Below are positions 47,283-58,712 of a stretch of DNA of 64,000 nt, piece by piece (within the stretch, counting starts at the first letter, position 1; each line of letters begins with the position of its first letter). A program made the translations under genes and the position numbers. The DNA is from Schistocephalus solidus (lineage: Eukaryota; Platyhelminthes; Cestoda; Diphyllobothriidea; Diphyllobothriidae). The notes beneath the pieces are model-generated. The model was not told where the DNA came from. It ran no database searches and saw nothing but the letters and a program-made list of their open reading frames with translations. Location: contig WEDG01001063.1 in assembly GCA_017591395.1 (NCBI GenBank), positions 1-64,000 on the forward strand, in the 5' to 3' direction.

Positions 47283-48340
47283 TCATGGAGAAGCATGCGA
47301 CCTAATAGGTCCATGCGGTGTGTGAAAGTGCGTGGGTAGTCCGATCAGCTGAGGTTGGGTGCGGCGGGAGAATGCTGGTGCTCCTAGCACCAGTTCGCCG
47401 GTCTCTGTGCGATGGATTCGCAAGTAACCGACCAGGCTGATCCGTGATGTGCATGTGCAGCGACAATGAGGACAAGATAGGTTGGGAGGTGCTGAGTCTT
47501 CGGGGGCTCCGCTGCTGGTACTGGTAGTCGAGCTCATGGGAGGACTATGGGAAAGTGTTCATGGGTGCGCAAGATGCGTGGGCATCGCGATGGATTCTGC
47601 TTTCATATATGCGCATGTGAACGAGCAGGCCCAACGCTGTGAGTGAATGCGCGAGGCAGTGAGGGCATTGGAGGTTGCGGTCTCTGCTGTGTGTTGGTGC
47701 TTAGGTACTAGTTGGCCAGACTCGGTGCGATGGATCCGCAAGTGAACGACCAGGCCGATGTGTGAGGTGAATGTGCGATCGCAATGACGACGGGGTAGTA
47801 ACGAGCCCCCATCGCTGGTACTGGGGGCGGTGGTGGTATTGGAGGTAGCAGGTGGCCGGTAGTCGGAGGTGCTCACTGAGTTGTCGGGAGTGTGGCAAGT
47901 TGTGATAGTCGCAATGATCAGCGCAAGGGGGTTAGGAGGAAGGATGGCGGCGGGGCATCGATGAAGTTGATATCAGTGGTTGGGGTGGAAGTCTTCGTGG
48001 AGTCTGAGGTAGGTGTGACAGAAATTGATGTTATGGGATTGTTGTTGCATTGAGTTCGAAGATGTCTGACCAGACCGATTCGCGCGCGGAATGTGCGTTG
48101 ACAACGTGGGCACGTTGGCAGGGCTTGGGCATTGGCGGTGTTGATCCGCGATGCTTGTGAGTTGCGAGCCGCCCTTTTGGTCTTAGCAGCGGCGATCCGG
48201 TTGGCCGCATAGATTGCTGCACCTGTCTTCACGGATCTTCTCCATGCCATTCTATCCTGGGCGAGGTCTTCCCAGGTCACCGGGTTGATTTGCAGTTGAT
48301 TCAATTAATTCTGAAAAGTGTCCTTGTAGCATAGTTTTGA
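47283..48340 (-). pseudogene. Zinc-finger tail of the RTE-type LINE
   Basis: After the RT end (LQINPVTWEDLAQDRMAWRR, about 48300), the minus strand carries TCPRCQRTFRARIGLVRHLR plus TQC (CxxC...H...C). A second finger follows (HCDRTFTSHIGLVVHLRIH, first Cys lost to Arg), then a frameshifted third, then LSCPHCRCTCTSRISLVGYL plus RIH (first His position is Tyr). In the family these fingers probably bind nucleic acid and help target choice, which is inference. At least two fingers lack a metal ligand here. Confidence 0.85.
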
Positions 48341-50160
48341 TCTCACTGTCGGTGAGCACCCGCAGCGACATCAACATAGAAAAGTCCTTTGAGCTGTCGC
48401 TCATCGTCCATTCTCACCAGGTGGGTGTTCCATCGCAGTTTCACTTCCTTCAGCATGGAGCGAATCCTTAGGATTCCGGTCCACTTCAGGACTTCCGTGT
48501 CCGGGATCCTATCTTGCCATCTCTGCTTCAGTATTCTGCGAAGGCAGCTGAGATTGAAGCGATTAAACTTCCAAGCTTGATTCAAGTACACGGTCGAGGT
48601 CTCCGCTCCGTAAATGAGTGTCATCAAGTCGATGGCCTTTCATATCTTCAGTTTGGTGTTCACGTGAATACCGCGGCGATTATATACACAAAGGCCTGCA
48701 GTCGGCCGAAGACCTGACTGGCTCTGGAGATCCGTTGAGCAACCTCGTCATCGACTCTCGAGTTGCGTGACAGCGCGCTTACCAGATAAGCAACGCTTTC
48801 CACTTTTTTGAGTTGAGCGCCGGTGACATTGATTTGGGCAGCATTGTATTCCACGCTGGGCGGCGATTGGTGCATGACCACCGTTTTGGCTGTATTGATT
48901 GTTAATCCAAAATTGGTGCAGCCTAAGGCGAAGAGGTCGATGCTCCTTTGTATGTCCTCCTCCGTCACTGTGTTAGGGGCACATTCGTCTGTGAAGAGCA
49001 AGTCACGGACTGTAGTCGTAGACATGTGCATTGGGGCCTGCATATGCCGACTGTTGAGAAGGTGCCCGTCAGTTTTGTAGGCGATGGGAACCTCAGGGTG
49101 CTCATCAAGTTAGGCGTCCATCAGAAAAGCAGAGAACACGATACTGAAGAGGGTGAGGGCCAGTATGCAACCCTCCTTCACTCCATTTTTCGCAGCAAAA
49201 GCCTCGGATACAGTTCAGCTGACAGTGACGCGCGCCATTATCCTGTCGAGAAGTTGACACACGATGTGAGTGAACCGTTCACAACAGCCGAATTTCTGCA
49301 TGGCTCTCCACAATCCGTCGTAAGTCACAATTTCAAAGGCTTTCGTCAGGTCTGCGAAGATAGTTTATAGGTGGATTCGCATATCCTGGCACTTCTATTG
49401 TAGCTGGCGTGCGGCGACGATCATGTCGGTTTTTCCGCAGTTGCGTCGGAAGCCACATTGGCTTTCCGGGAGCAGGCACTGCTCTAGGTGACCGTTCAGA
49501 TGATTGAGAAGGATATGGGTGAGGATCATTCCGGCGATGTTGAGCAACGAGATGCCTCTGTGATTATTACAGAGTTGCCGGTTTCCCTTCCGCTTGAAGA
49601 GATGGACGATGGTCGCGTCTTTGAAATCCTGAGGAACTTGTCCTTGGTGCCACATCTCCTGGAAGAGTGTTGTGAGTTCTGCCATCAGCCGGGGCCCACC
49701 GTGCTTGTAGACTTCCGGTGGGATTGCGTTGGATCCCGGTGCTTTACCGCTGGAAATCTGCTGCACGGCCCGGATGGTTTCTGGTAGGGAAGGCGGCAGA
49801 TCCAGGTCATTGTTCGTGTCCACTTGAGGGAGCCGGTCAATGGCAGCATCGTAGATGGTTGATGAGCCAGTAAAGACACTTCTGAAGTGCTCAGCCCAGT
49901 GCTTCAGAATTTTCGATTACTCTGTCAGCAGTGTTGTGTCGTCAGAGCTGGCAGCGGTGCGGGCCCCTTACTGCAGGGGCCGCAGACGGCCTTGATGGCT
50001 TTGAAGTAGTTTTTCATTTCATTGCGGCCGCATACCCCTGGATTTTCTCAGCCTTTCGTACCATCCAGGCAACCTGCATCTCCCGCTGCCCTTGCTATAC
50101 AAGGCGGCGGCATCCGAAAAAGGCTGCTTTGGTGGCGTCAGTCCGAAGGTCCATGTAGGC
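48341..50160 (-). pseudogene. Reverse transcriptase of the RTE-type LINE, dead copy
   Basis: The minus strand encodes SSGKAPGSNAIPPEVYKHGG, VPQDFKDATIVHLFKRKGNR, NHRGISLLNIAG and PESQCGFRRNCGKTDM (49823-49395). After frameshifts come a motif-A-like FADLTKAFE, the catalytic region LLFTDECAPNTV (about 49010), and the C-terminal SCLRRILKQRWQDRIPDTEV (about 48540). The expected FADD reads FTDE. Stops occur at about 49370, 49220 and 48640. The intact family copies its RNA at a nicked target. Confidence 0.9.
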
Positions 50161-51333
50161 ATTGTGTAGTCCATTCTTCTCCGCGAGTACGTTGCTGATG
50201 TCGGCGTCATTGTCGTCAAACCAGTCCTGGTGTTGACGGCGTGCGTGTCAGAAGACTGCGAGGACGGTGTGAGGCGATGATCCGTCAATACATGGCCTTT
50301 GTCACCAGCACGTCCTGTTGATCTCGCCTCCGGACGAGGACATAGCCCAAAAGATGCCAGTCTCGACTGGCATATTCAACATAGCAGTGTTTAACTAACC
50401 TTTTGGTCGCTTAACTTGGGGTCTTCCACGTGGTTGTAGACGAAGCCTCATCTTAGAGATGACGAGGCGGTAATCCGTCCATCCGTCTGCGCCGGGGATC
50501 GCCTTTGTCACCACCACGTCCTGTAGATCTCACCTCCGGACGAGAACATGGTCCAAGAGGTGCCAGTGACTCGATCGAAAATGAACCCAGGTCGCTTTTT
50601 GTCGCGTTGGGAGGCGGAAGAAGGTGTTGGTCAGCAGGAGACGGTGTTCCGCACAAGTTCGCAGAACAAAGAGGCCGTTATCGTTGCGGCTACCGAGATC
50701 ATGGGGACACCGCTATCTTTGCCAGACAGCATGGTCCGTCCCGACACGGGCGTTAAATTTACCAAGGACAATTAACTTGTCGACCTTCGGAACAGTCGCC
50801 AGCAGGGCATGCAGGTCCTCGTAAAATTTGTTCTTTGCCACATCAGAGCTCGTCATTGGGGGAGCGTAGGCGCTGATGATGGTGGCGAGTTTTTCTCCCC
50901 GAAAAGGCAGGCGCAGGCTTATCAGGCGATCATTGATACCCTGCGGCAGACAGGGCAGACGTCCCACGATGTCGTTTCGGATGTCAAAAGCAACACCAGC
51001 GTCCTGTCACTCTGCCTTTGGCCGGCCGCTCCAGAAGTAGGTGTAGCCGGCACCCACCTCCTCCAGCTGACCCTGTTCAGAGAATCGGGTCTATCTGAGA
51101 GCAGCAATGTCCACCTTGTAGCGAGCCAGTTCCAGAGCGACTAGCACCGTCCTCCGTTCCGGTCGATTACTCCTGGGATTGTCTAAAAGGGATCGAACAT
51201 TCCAGGCTGCTAGAGTGAGCAAGCTCACTCGAGCAGTCCGGGGTGTACCCCGGAGGGTATTGTGGGGGGGGGGGCGGGGGCGGGATTGGGAGAGGAGATG
51301 TTGCTGATATTGTTTAGAGTTTTTCGACCGCAT
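50161..51333 (-). pseudogene. Endonuclease of the RTE-type LINE, dead copy
   Basis: The frame 51333-51091 gives LAAWNVRSLLDNPRSNRPER and YKVDIAAL. The frame 50967-50713 gives [25 protein letters not shown] and [16 protein letters not shown]. The end, with DHVL-type and TDYRLVIS-type words, is at about 50520-50440. The usual GDFN catalytic Asp is Lys (GKFN). A segment of about 80 bp (50498-50576) has a degraded duplicate at 50293-50375. A linker to the RT continues to 50019. The copy cannot nick DNA. Confidence 0.9.
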
Positions 51334-51560
51334 GTAATTGCATTCTGCTAGCCACGGTATGCTGCAGATGTCGTGAGACCCAGCATTTGTTTAGGGCACC
51401 TTTTCGAGCCCCTTCCTTTCACGAGGAGGCAAGCAGTGCTGTCCCTAAATATGGCTGCTCGGACAACCCAAACGGGTGGGTCACGATTTGGGTTAGTGAG
51501 AGAACGACCGATTCGCCTGGGTCGCCTACGTGATTGCATGTCGCCCTCGCCGTAGGACTT
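51334..51560 (-). other. Likely 5' leader of the RTE-type LINE
   Basis: Directly upstream of the endonuclease frame on the minus strand. The first part (to about 51345) also matches the leader of the fragment at 42.6-42.7 kb. A G-run (about 51268-51290) lies near the start of the coding region. The outer limit is uncertain. Confidence 0.5.
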
Positions 51561-51561
51561 T

Positions 51562-51725
51562 TCGACCGTGGGGAAGGAGGGAAGGGTGAGGAGAGAGAGA
51601 GAAGGGAAGAAAAGGAGAGCGAAAGAGGAGGAAAGAAGGGCGAGAGGAGGAGGAGGAGGAGGAGGAGGAGGAGGAGTAGAAGTAAGATGGGAAAGGGAGA
51701 GGGGGAAGAGCAGGGTGAAGGGATC
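51562..51725 (+). repeat. Polypurine tract with (GGA)n core
   Basis: About 160 bp are almost purely A and G on the plus strand, with a (GAG)n run at about 51644-51676. The 76-codon Arg/Glu/Lys-rich open frame over it is low complexity. Such mirror-rich tracts can form triplex (H-) DNA. Confidence 0.9.
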
Positions 51726-52029
51726 AGACGTACCGGGTGTGTAACTTACTATTTACTAACATAAAACTCGTTGCTTTTCACTAAAAACTCGAATTTAAGA
51801 TAATGGTATATTAGAAATTACTCCAATAAGGCAAAATATGAAGGTACATCAGGAATGGAGGCGCATAAATTGGGAAAAATATAAAATAGTAACAAATACA
51901 CAAGATGAGTACTTATTGAACTACCCGCTTACATTCATGACAGCATGAATTTTGTCAGGCATAAATATAGCTAGATAGTCCATAGTAGATTGTTCAATGT
52001 GAGTATGCAGCATGCAATCACGTTTTTCT
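51726..52029. other. No gene seen
   Basis: AT-rich sequence. It may include the degraded 3' part of the neighbouring transposon relic. Confidence 0.3.
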
Positions 52030-52330
52030 TGCATGATAAGACTTTTAATTGCCTTGTGTCAATTTCTTTTTATTATTTCAAAAGATCTTTGATTGGATTC
52101 AGATCCGGACTGTTGGCAGGAATAAAAATACATTGTAGGCCGCATGTGGAGAGGGTGGCCGTTGTCAAAAAGAGTCGGATTATAGCTGTAAACTTTATCA
52201 AATGAATACCTCTTTAGAGAGATGCAAAGGAGCATTGTCTAGTAAAATTACCGCGTGGCTTTTGAAATATTAACAGAAATTCTTTAACATGGTTTCTGTT
52301 AGAAAGGATTACTTAGGTGGGTGCCAGCTT
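52030..52330 (-). pseudogene. Tc1/mariner-type transposase relic
   Basis: The minus strand encodes LLDNAPLHLSKEVFI (52250-52205), in which DNAPLH matches the second catalytic-Asp motif. After a frameshift it encodes FIPANSPDLNPIKDLLK (52125-52075), which matches the SPDLNPIE-type third motif. The usual acidic residue after PI is Lys here, followed by Asp. Stops follow immediately. No inverted terminal repeats could be placed. It is the only DNA-transposon signal in the window. Confidence 0.7.
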
Positions 52331-53739
52331 TCGAATGAGCTTCGTTACGACTGTCTGCTCAAAGTACCCCCTCCACCCAATAAAAAATGACTAAATAAGT
52401 AATGTGCATTTTTGGCATTTATTTACTTTACCCTTGTAAATACAAATATATTTTATTAAAGTAAAGGCATAAAATATTCTGTTATAAACCTTTTGGTGGA
52501 AAATTATTTCTTCTTCAAATTTTAACCTTGGAGAAAGGATAGCTTTAGATTTTGAAAATAAATTTTTAATTTTTGGATAAGTGTAAATCAAACGGCAGTT
52601 CCACCTTCACTTCTAAACTGCATTCGGTATACTTTTGGTACTTTGCTTTGTTAGGGAGATATTATCAAAGGTTCATACATTTTTTTAAATTTATGTAGTT
52701 CCTGTTGCATACTTCTTAAGTAGCATACACAATGCTGCATATAATAGTTTAAAAAAATTTCATGATTCAGACTTTTCCTTAGCCGAAAGTTTTCCGTTTC
52801 TCAAGTAGACGAAATAATTTGCCACCAAAAAATTAACAAGGATATTTTGTGCCAGAGGTAAATTCAAGTTATTAGAGCAAGTGTTTACTGGGCTTTTGCC
52901 CACCCAGAGCCAAACAACGTGCAGGAGCATAGATGGACCAATCGGAATTGTTGGAGGTGCTTGCATATTGCTTGCTGAGGAAAGTGCTGGTAGCTGACTT
53001 CCGAAAGATAAATGTCTTTGCGAAGTGACCTTCAGGTTTTTAGCTAGTGCGCAACGCGGGGGTTATTTATTGGTTAACTCAGATTTTCAGATCCTATCCT
53101 GAATCTTTAAGATGAGGTATATTTATCAGCAAACCCTTGTTCCAGCGAATGACCGTCCCATTCGCCCCTTTAATATGTTCCGAGAAAAAGGACTCAATAC
53201 TTTCCATTCCTGCCGCCCATTTCGCTCTGTTTCACTTTCATATATAACTTTAAACTGTTGTATACCAAACCATTTTTTCAAAATGCCTTTGAGGAGAATT
53301 AGAAGATTCCGCCGCAGCCTAGTAATGTGAAAGTTTGTCCGTCATAGTCGATAAATGGCCATTTTCACCACACTGTGCCTGTGGTTTGATTCCGAAGTGT
53401 GTTGGAGGGTACTAGTTGGGCGTAAATTGGGTTCCCATGTGTTCTGTCAAACTCCGCCAAGTGCTAAATGGACTTGGAATTATGGGGTGAGGTTGGATAT
53501 CAATCGTGTCGCCGTTGCTGTTAGGTAGGGAACAATTACTGTAGATGGGTAGGATCTAGCTGGAAGCTGAAAGGGTGGGCTTTATCCGGGATCGCAGGAG
53601 TTAGTGTGGACGCGCGTAAGTCCATTACGATGGAAGGTTTTCAACGGAAGCATTTTGGACTGAATGGAGGACTGAGAGGCAGGTACACTCTTAATGTGGC
53701 ACTCATTTCACCATGTGCAATCTAAGCCGTTTTCACCCC
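52331..53739. other. No gene seen
   Basis: 52380-52980 is AT-rich. 53330-53700 is mixed composition without a family I recognise. Frames up to 72 codons have no support. Confidence 0.35.
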
Positions 53740-54160
53740 TGCAAGGGCAAGTAGGGCTGTGTCATTTCCCTAACACAAAGCTAAACTGTTTAAACCTAGC
53801 CCTACCCTCAACCTAAAACCTACGCTTAGCATTATAATACTCTTGACGCCTAGCCTATTCATGATACTTACCCCATCTCTTACCTCAAACTTAACCCTAA
53901 ACCTCACCTTAATCCCAAGCCCGTGTCCCGTTAAGGCAGCCATACAAGGCAGCCTTTCGATTTCTGGTTGTACTATCTCTTTTTGAAATATGTCCTCAAA
54001 CGTTTAAGGGTCATTAGAAAAGATAATAAACCTCTGATTTATTTTATCAACGCGCAGTCCACAATTCAACCTGCAGAATCAAATTCTACTTAAGCTTAAT
54101 CCTATCCCTACAGTTAACACAAACCAAAACCTTAACTACCTAACCATAATCCTAGGCATA
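53740..54160 (+). repeat. Degenerate CCTAA/CCCTAA-rich tract
   Basis: Words such as CCCTAACAC, AGCCCTACCCTCAACCTAAA, CTTAACCCTAAACCTCACC, TTAATCCTATCCCTACAG and ACTACCTAACCATAATCC recur without a fixed period. This resembles an eroded interstitial tract of telomere-like (TTAGGG-related) repeats or an old pyrimidine-biased minisatellite. Confidence 0.4.
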
Positions 54161-54211
54161 ATTTCTTCGGAATTTGGTGCAGGATCACATGTACTGCGGC
54201 CATAAATTCAA

Positions 54212-54294
54212 AAATATTTTCCAAGCACGTTGTTAAACTAGACTTTACGTCCAAAATATTTTCCGAACACGTTGTTAAACTAGACTTTACGTCC
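54212..54294 (+). repeat. 42-bp tandem duplication
   Basis: AAATATTTTCC, then CACGTTGTTAAACTAGACTT and TACGTCC occur twice in a row (54212-54252 and 54253-54294) with about two differences, so the duplication is recent. Confidence 0.9.
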
Positions 54295-54559
54295 TTCTTT
54301 ATGGGAAAGGCTTAGAGTTAAGAAGGAAAAGAGGGGCATGATGTGCGCTTAAGGTAAACGCAAGGACTCCAAATAAATAATTTATACCAACAAATTTCAT
54401 GATGGATTTCCAAGTGCAACCCGTCTTTGCATAACAAAAATAACGAATGAAAGAGGACAAAAATTGACCAAAAGTGACGGAACATTCAATTCCGAAAAAG
54501 CCCGTTATCATATATTTACCCTTCAAGGGTGACAATATTTCTAATACAATCGAGCGAGA

Positions 54560-54877
54560 TTACACTGTGCCATAGGAAGAACATACAATGCAGCTGAGCT
54601 CATCTTTATCAATCCTACTAGAAGCTTGCCACTCAACCATCCAACGGATACCTTGCCGTAGCACGCCACCCCAAATTGTGTTTATGAATTCACTTGCACG
54701 TTTGGATGCAAGTACATTGGGTAATTGGCGACCAGGGCCGCTGAACATTTGACTAACTGGATTTTTAAAAAAAGATAATAAAGTTCCACGTCCTTCAATT
54801 ACTAAACGTTTGTCGAACAGTGGCCACTCTGTTGACCTCAAAACAAATTTCCGAGTACTTATTCGGGCACGAAACAA
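54560..54877 (-). other. Unassigned open frame, 105 codons
   Basis: The frame starts MFRARISTRKFVLRSTEWPL and ends SCIVCSSYGTV. It is not in a recognised repeat and has no clear shadow on the other strand. No domain, signal peptide or splice context is recognised. It could be a decayed transposon fragment, a host exon or chance. Confidence 0.2.
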
Positions 54878-55924
54878 CTCGGGCTTTGCGCTACTTGGAA
54901 GCGGCGTTTTTACGTAGGGAGAAACCCAACCTTTGTAAGCAACTAGACCACGTGGTCAATCTACAATTGCCCTGATGATTTTCATCCCTAGATTTTTCAT
55001 GTTTGTAGTTGTCTTAGCTCCTTCCCCACATTTTATTTCCTCTGAAGTTTTAAGCTAACGCGTTGACCTAATTATTCTTTACGTTGTCCTCTGACCCTTG
55101 CTGTTATGTATTGACATCCTGTGAAAATTCAAACTGCTGTCCACTTTAATTCGTTATCTGTGTTATGCAAAGACGGGTTGCAGTTAATAAGCCGTCACGA
55201 AATTTGTTGGTACCAATAAATCCTGCTGTATACGCCTGTTTTCAATTCATACCCGGGAAAAAATACTTCAAATTTATACTAGGTTTTCCCGAGGACTGCC
55301 TGTAATCCCAAATCCTACAGAACAAATAGAAGACGAAATTGCTGCAAACAAAGTATAGTTTATTTCGATTGAAGTAGGAAAATGTAGGTAGCCGTTTGGC
55401 TCACACCTCAGGCCTCAGATGAAAGAAGCTTGATCCCATACCAGAAGTCTAGGCTTTCAGCTGAACAAGGTACGAGTTAAATGTGAAATAACGTTTCTTG
55501 CACATGATCGTGACTAGCCTCCACTTACTGATGTATGTTGCTCTTAATTCATTTTTATTTTCACAACATTCAACGCATGAAAAACTAATGTTTTTTACAA
55601 GAAGGAACTGACATAATGGTAGACAACTCTCTTTAGCTCAAAGATGACGACAGAGTTGTTAGCAAACGAGTCAGAACGATAGGGCTTTAATAACTTAGTA
55701 CACCGACATGGGCTAATATGTTCTAGCCTAGCATCGTCAGATTCGGCTCCAAATTCAGTGCGAATAGTTCATTCAAATTTTGGCAACTTCGGTAAAATAA
55801 TCATGGTCTTCCCAAAAATTAAAGTTTGGCTGATGAGGCAGGCAGTGCAAACGTCTGATAGCTCGCAAAGCTGAAGCACATCGCGCACTCAAACCGATGG
55901 GCCGCAAGTTTGCCGATAGCATTC
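54878..55924. other. No gene seen
   Basis: No open frame of note and no recognised repeat. Confidence 0.4.
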
Positions 55925-56090
55925 GCATTCCTATGTGGATGGTAGACCTAAATGTTGAATAACCAAAGGGTTCAGGAGCTAGGTTCGAACCATTCTGGCC
56001 TAACCCATGATTGGCTAATGACTGTAAGCAACGTAGCCGTTTTTATTCCGGTCTCTACGTCCTTGTTTGTACCCTTTCAGCTGGCATTGC
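55925..56090 (+). mobile_element. Diverged SINE remnant
   Basis: GATGGTAGACC (A-box-like), TTGAATAACCAAAGGGTTC and AGGTTCGAACC (B-box-like) are followed by GATTGGCTAATGACTG and ATTCCGGTCTCTACGTCCTT. This is the SINE order read on the plus strand. The divergence is high. Confidence 0.65.
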
Positions 56091-57649
56091 TCTGAGGGCT
56101 CCAAACTGTGTGGCTGGTACAAAAAGACCCATCGCATCTCAGGAGCACTACTTTCCGTAGTCGCGTTTAGCCGATCACTCCACCATTGTAGAGTGGCAGC
56201 CCAGCTACATCAAAATGCCGAGGCAGCAAAAGATGATAAAAATAGATCAATACCAGGTTATGGGGGTTTTCTACGCAAACCCTATTCCTAGGCCAGTGGG
56301 CGAGTGATTTACCCACCCAAGACTGAATGTGCAGCTCCAGGGAGACACGGATGATCACCTAATTACAATACAGGCTGTGTATTTAGCCTGGCGTGATCGA
56401 TTATTTGTATCTCGCAAATTTTGTGTTGTGATTAAAAATGCCCCCAAATCCTATTTTTGATAATTTTTGAATAACTGTGTTTCTGCCATAGAGGGCTAAC
56501 ATATTTTCAGCTTTGCATAACAACACAGGCACTGCCGAAATGGTTTTTTGTCCTTGTCAGTAGATGAGAGGAGTGCTTTGGCGAAATGCCTCACCTACAT
56601 ATGCTACCAATTTGACACTACAAGAAACGCCTAAGGGTCTGCAACAAAGGAAGCCCGCCGGCAATCAAAGACCCCAACTCATTTACATTTGGCAGCTAGG
56701 CTTAGCCGGTCATGCATGCTTGCACCTGCCTGTCATATGTGTGCGCGTGCGCGGCGTCCATAAAGGGAGTACCTAGTTGCCCAGCAGCCTTGAAAACAAG
56801 CCCTGCATTGGTGCGATAGACAGTGGGAGGAAGGTGGGTAAGTAAAGAAGATAAGAGTACTGTATACCTTTCCACACTAGGGGAGGCGGTGTTTAATGTA
56901 CGAATAACAGATGTCCTCTGATGAGCCATAGTCGTCGCTGAAATTTAACCACGCATATACTCTGCCTCATAAGCCTTAGCATGTCAGCACAGTTTGTCTC
57001 AGAGTTGGCTTATACTGAGGTACAGGAGTTTGTAACCTATCCGAACGACTGCACTTTTGAGGAACTTCGGCACCAGTATATAGGTCTATCGAAATTATGT
57101 CGGCTGTGATTATGCTGAGGAAATTCGGACACCAACTTCGGACGTGCCTACAGGAAAAAGTAGTAGGAAAAACTCGCGATAAATGTTGGATAATACTGAT
57201 GAATTTCAATGCGCAGCCATACCAGACCGAGGTGGCAGGAGGGCTGTACGAGTCAGAAAAGAGTGTGGTTTCCAGATCAAACCTCAACTGATGGGTAAAT
57301 TGATCTCAGACAGTTCTTGATGGTCTTGCACCGTCACAGGATAGGATCGTGAGTTCTGGGAGGCAGTTGGAGAGTGAGGGTGTGGTACATAACCGTTGAA
57401 CTATGAATTATATACCTCTGACGTACCATATCCACTACCAAACGCATTACAGAATGAAGTCAATAAGTGTCCGCACATCTTCTGTAAAGAGCTAAACGGA
57501 TGCTCAGGCTTGAATCGATACCGACCCGGACGCAAGCATCCGCGTCACCGATGACCAAGACCTCTGAAATAATGCTAGTGTTTGAGCTTACTGAAAAAAA
57601 CTGTGCATCGAAGCGGTCACCGAGTGAATAATTACTCCGACGAGGTACA
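56091..57649. other. No gene seen
   Basis: Frames at 56067-56291, 56564-56776, 56702-56929 and 56976-57287 are short and mostly overlap on opposite strands. None is recognised. Confidence 0.35.
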
Positions 57650-58270
57650 ATCGGTAGGGGGAAGGGGAGGGGGAGGACAGACGCTGGGATTAACAGACTT
57701 TCGACTGATTAACCGGACTTCAGGCGGATAACGACGCTCACGGTTGTTACCCCCTCAGTCTCCTTCCTCGAATCAGTACTGGATGGTCTTGGCGGCCTTT
57801 GAGTGAACCGGAATGAGGCTTCCTTCCCGTTTATTGGTTCGATTTCCAAAACTCTCCGGCTACTTTGCGCATCCACAGGTGGCGAATAGTTGGGCGGCCT
57901 TCAGCGAAAGTTAACTGCAACATAGGAAGACTCTCGGGCCTGACCAATAAGCAGTCGCTGACCTGCAGCGACACTGCCACCAGGGCGTGGAGGGCTGATA
58001 CCTGTTATGCCGAAAGCCTTATAACAAGTTGCAAAGCCCCATGGCGGTGTCATGACATGACGACCGTGAACCACCTTTGGGTGAAGTTCTAGAGTTAAAT
58101 CTCTAGAGCAGACAACCTCGATCAATCAATCAATCAATCCGAGCGACTGTTGAGGGATAGCTCGTACTGATTATTCCCATCTCATAATCTCTGGGGTGGG
58201 GGCAGGGAGAACCAGCAGTATGTTACCTTCCCGTTTATTGTGTCGGCTTCCAAAACCCTCATCTGATAAT
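57650..58270 (+). repeat. GC-richer repeat-like block with (AATC)n tail and partial duplication
   Basis: The segment CCTTCCCGTTTATTG plus TTCCAAAACTC or TTCCAAAACCCTC occurs at about 57825-57860 and again at about 58229-58266. Between them is an (AATC)n run at 58121-58139, a short tandem tail such as retroposons often carry. A G-rich run lies at 57655-57680. The family is not identified. Confidence 0.45.
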
Positions 58271-58584
58271 CACAGACGCTGCTCTGGAACATCTACGGTT
58301 AGCTTCTTGAGGTGTATGATTATGCATTAGTTAAAACAGAAAGACATCTAGGAGTATGTATCAAGAACCGACCGATTCAAGTTTCAGCTAACCAGTTCAG
58401 CTAGGGAAACATGTGAGTAGGTAGATTCGGGTGGAGCCATGCTCGTCAAAAGGGTTAGGTAGTTGAAGAAAAGAACAGATAACATATGAAATAGACGACA
58501 ACATTCAGTGCGCTCCTTAGTGCCCCATAAAACCGATCGCAAATCGAAATCAAAATTGAAAACCTCACACGTATAAAATGAAAG

Positions 58585-58712
58585 AAAAATGACCCTGCCA
58601 CTGGATTGGTCGTTTCTGGTTTATTAGCAGTCATCAGGTATCGATACTTTGAGCACCCAAACCTCGAATCTGGTTCTGTGAGCCATTTGGTTGTTTCAGT
58701 CCTACACTCTTT
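58585..58712 (-). mobile_element. Diverged SINE remnant
   Basis: Read on the minus strand, an A-box-like CCAAATGGCTCACAGAACC and CCAGATTCGAGG (B-box-like) are followed by CTGATGACTGCTAATAAACC and GAAACGACCAATCCAGTGGC. This is the order of the window's SINE family. Confidence 0.6.

Noticed and set aside
51534..51764. 76-codon Arg/Glu/Lys-rich frame
   Set aside because: It is the translation of a polypurine tract and has no protein-like complexity.
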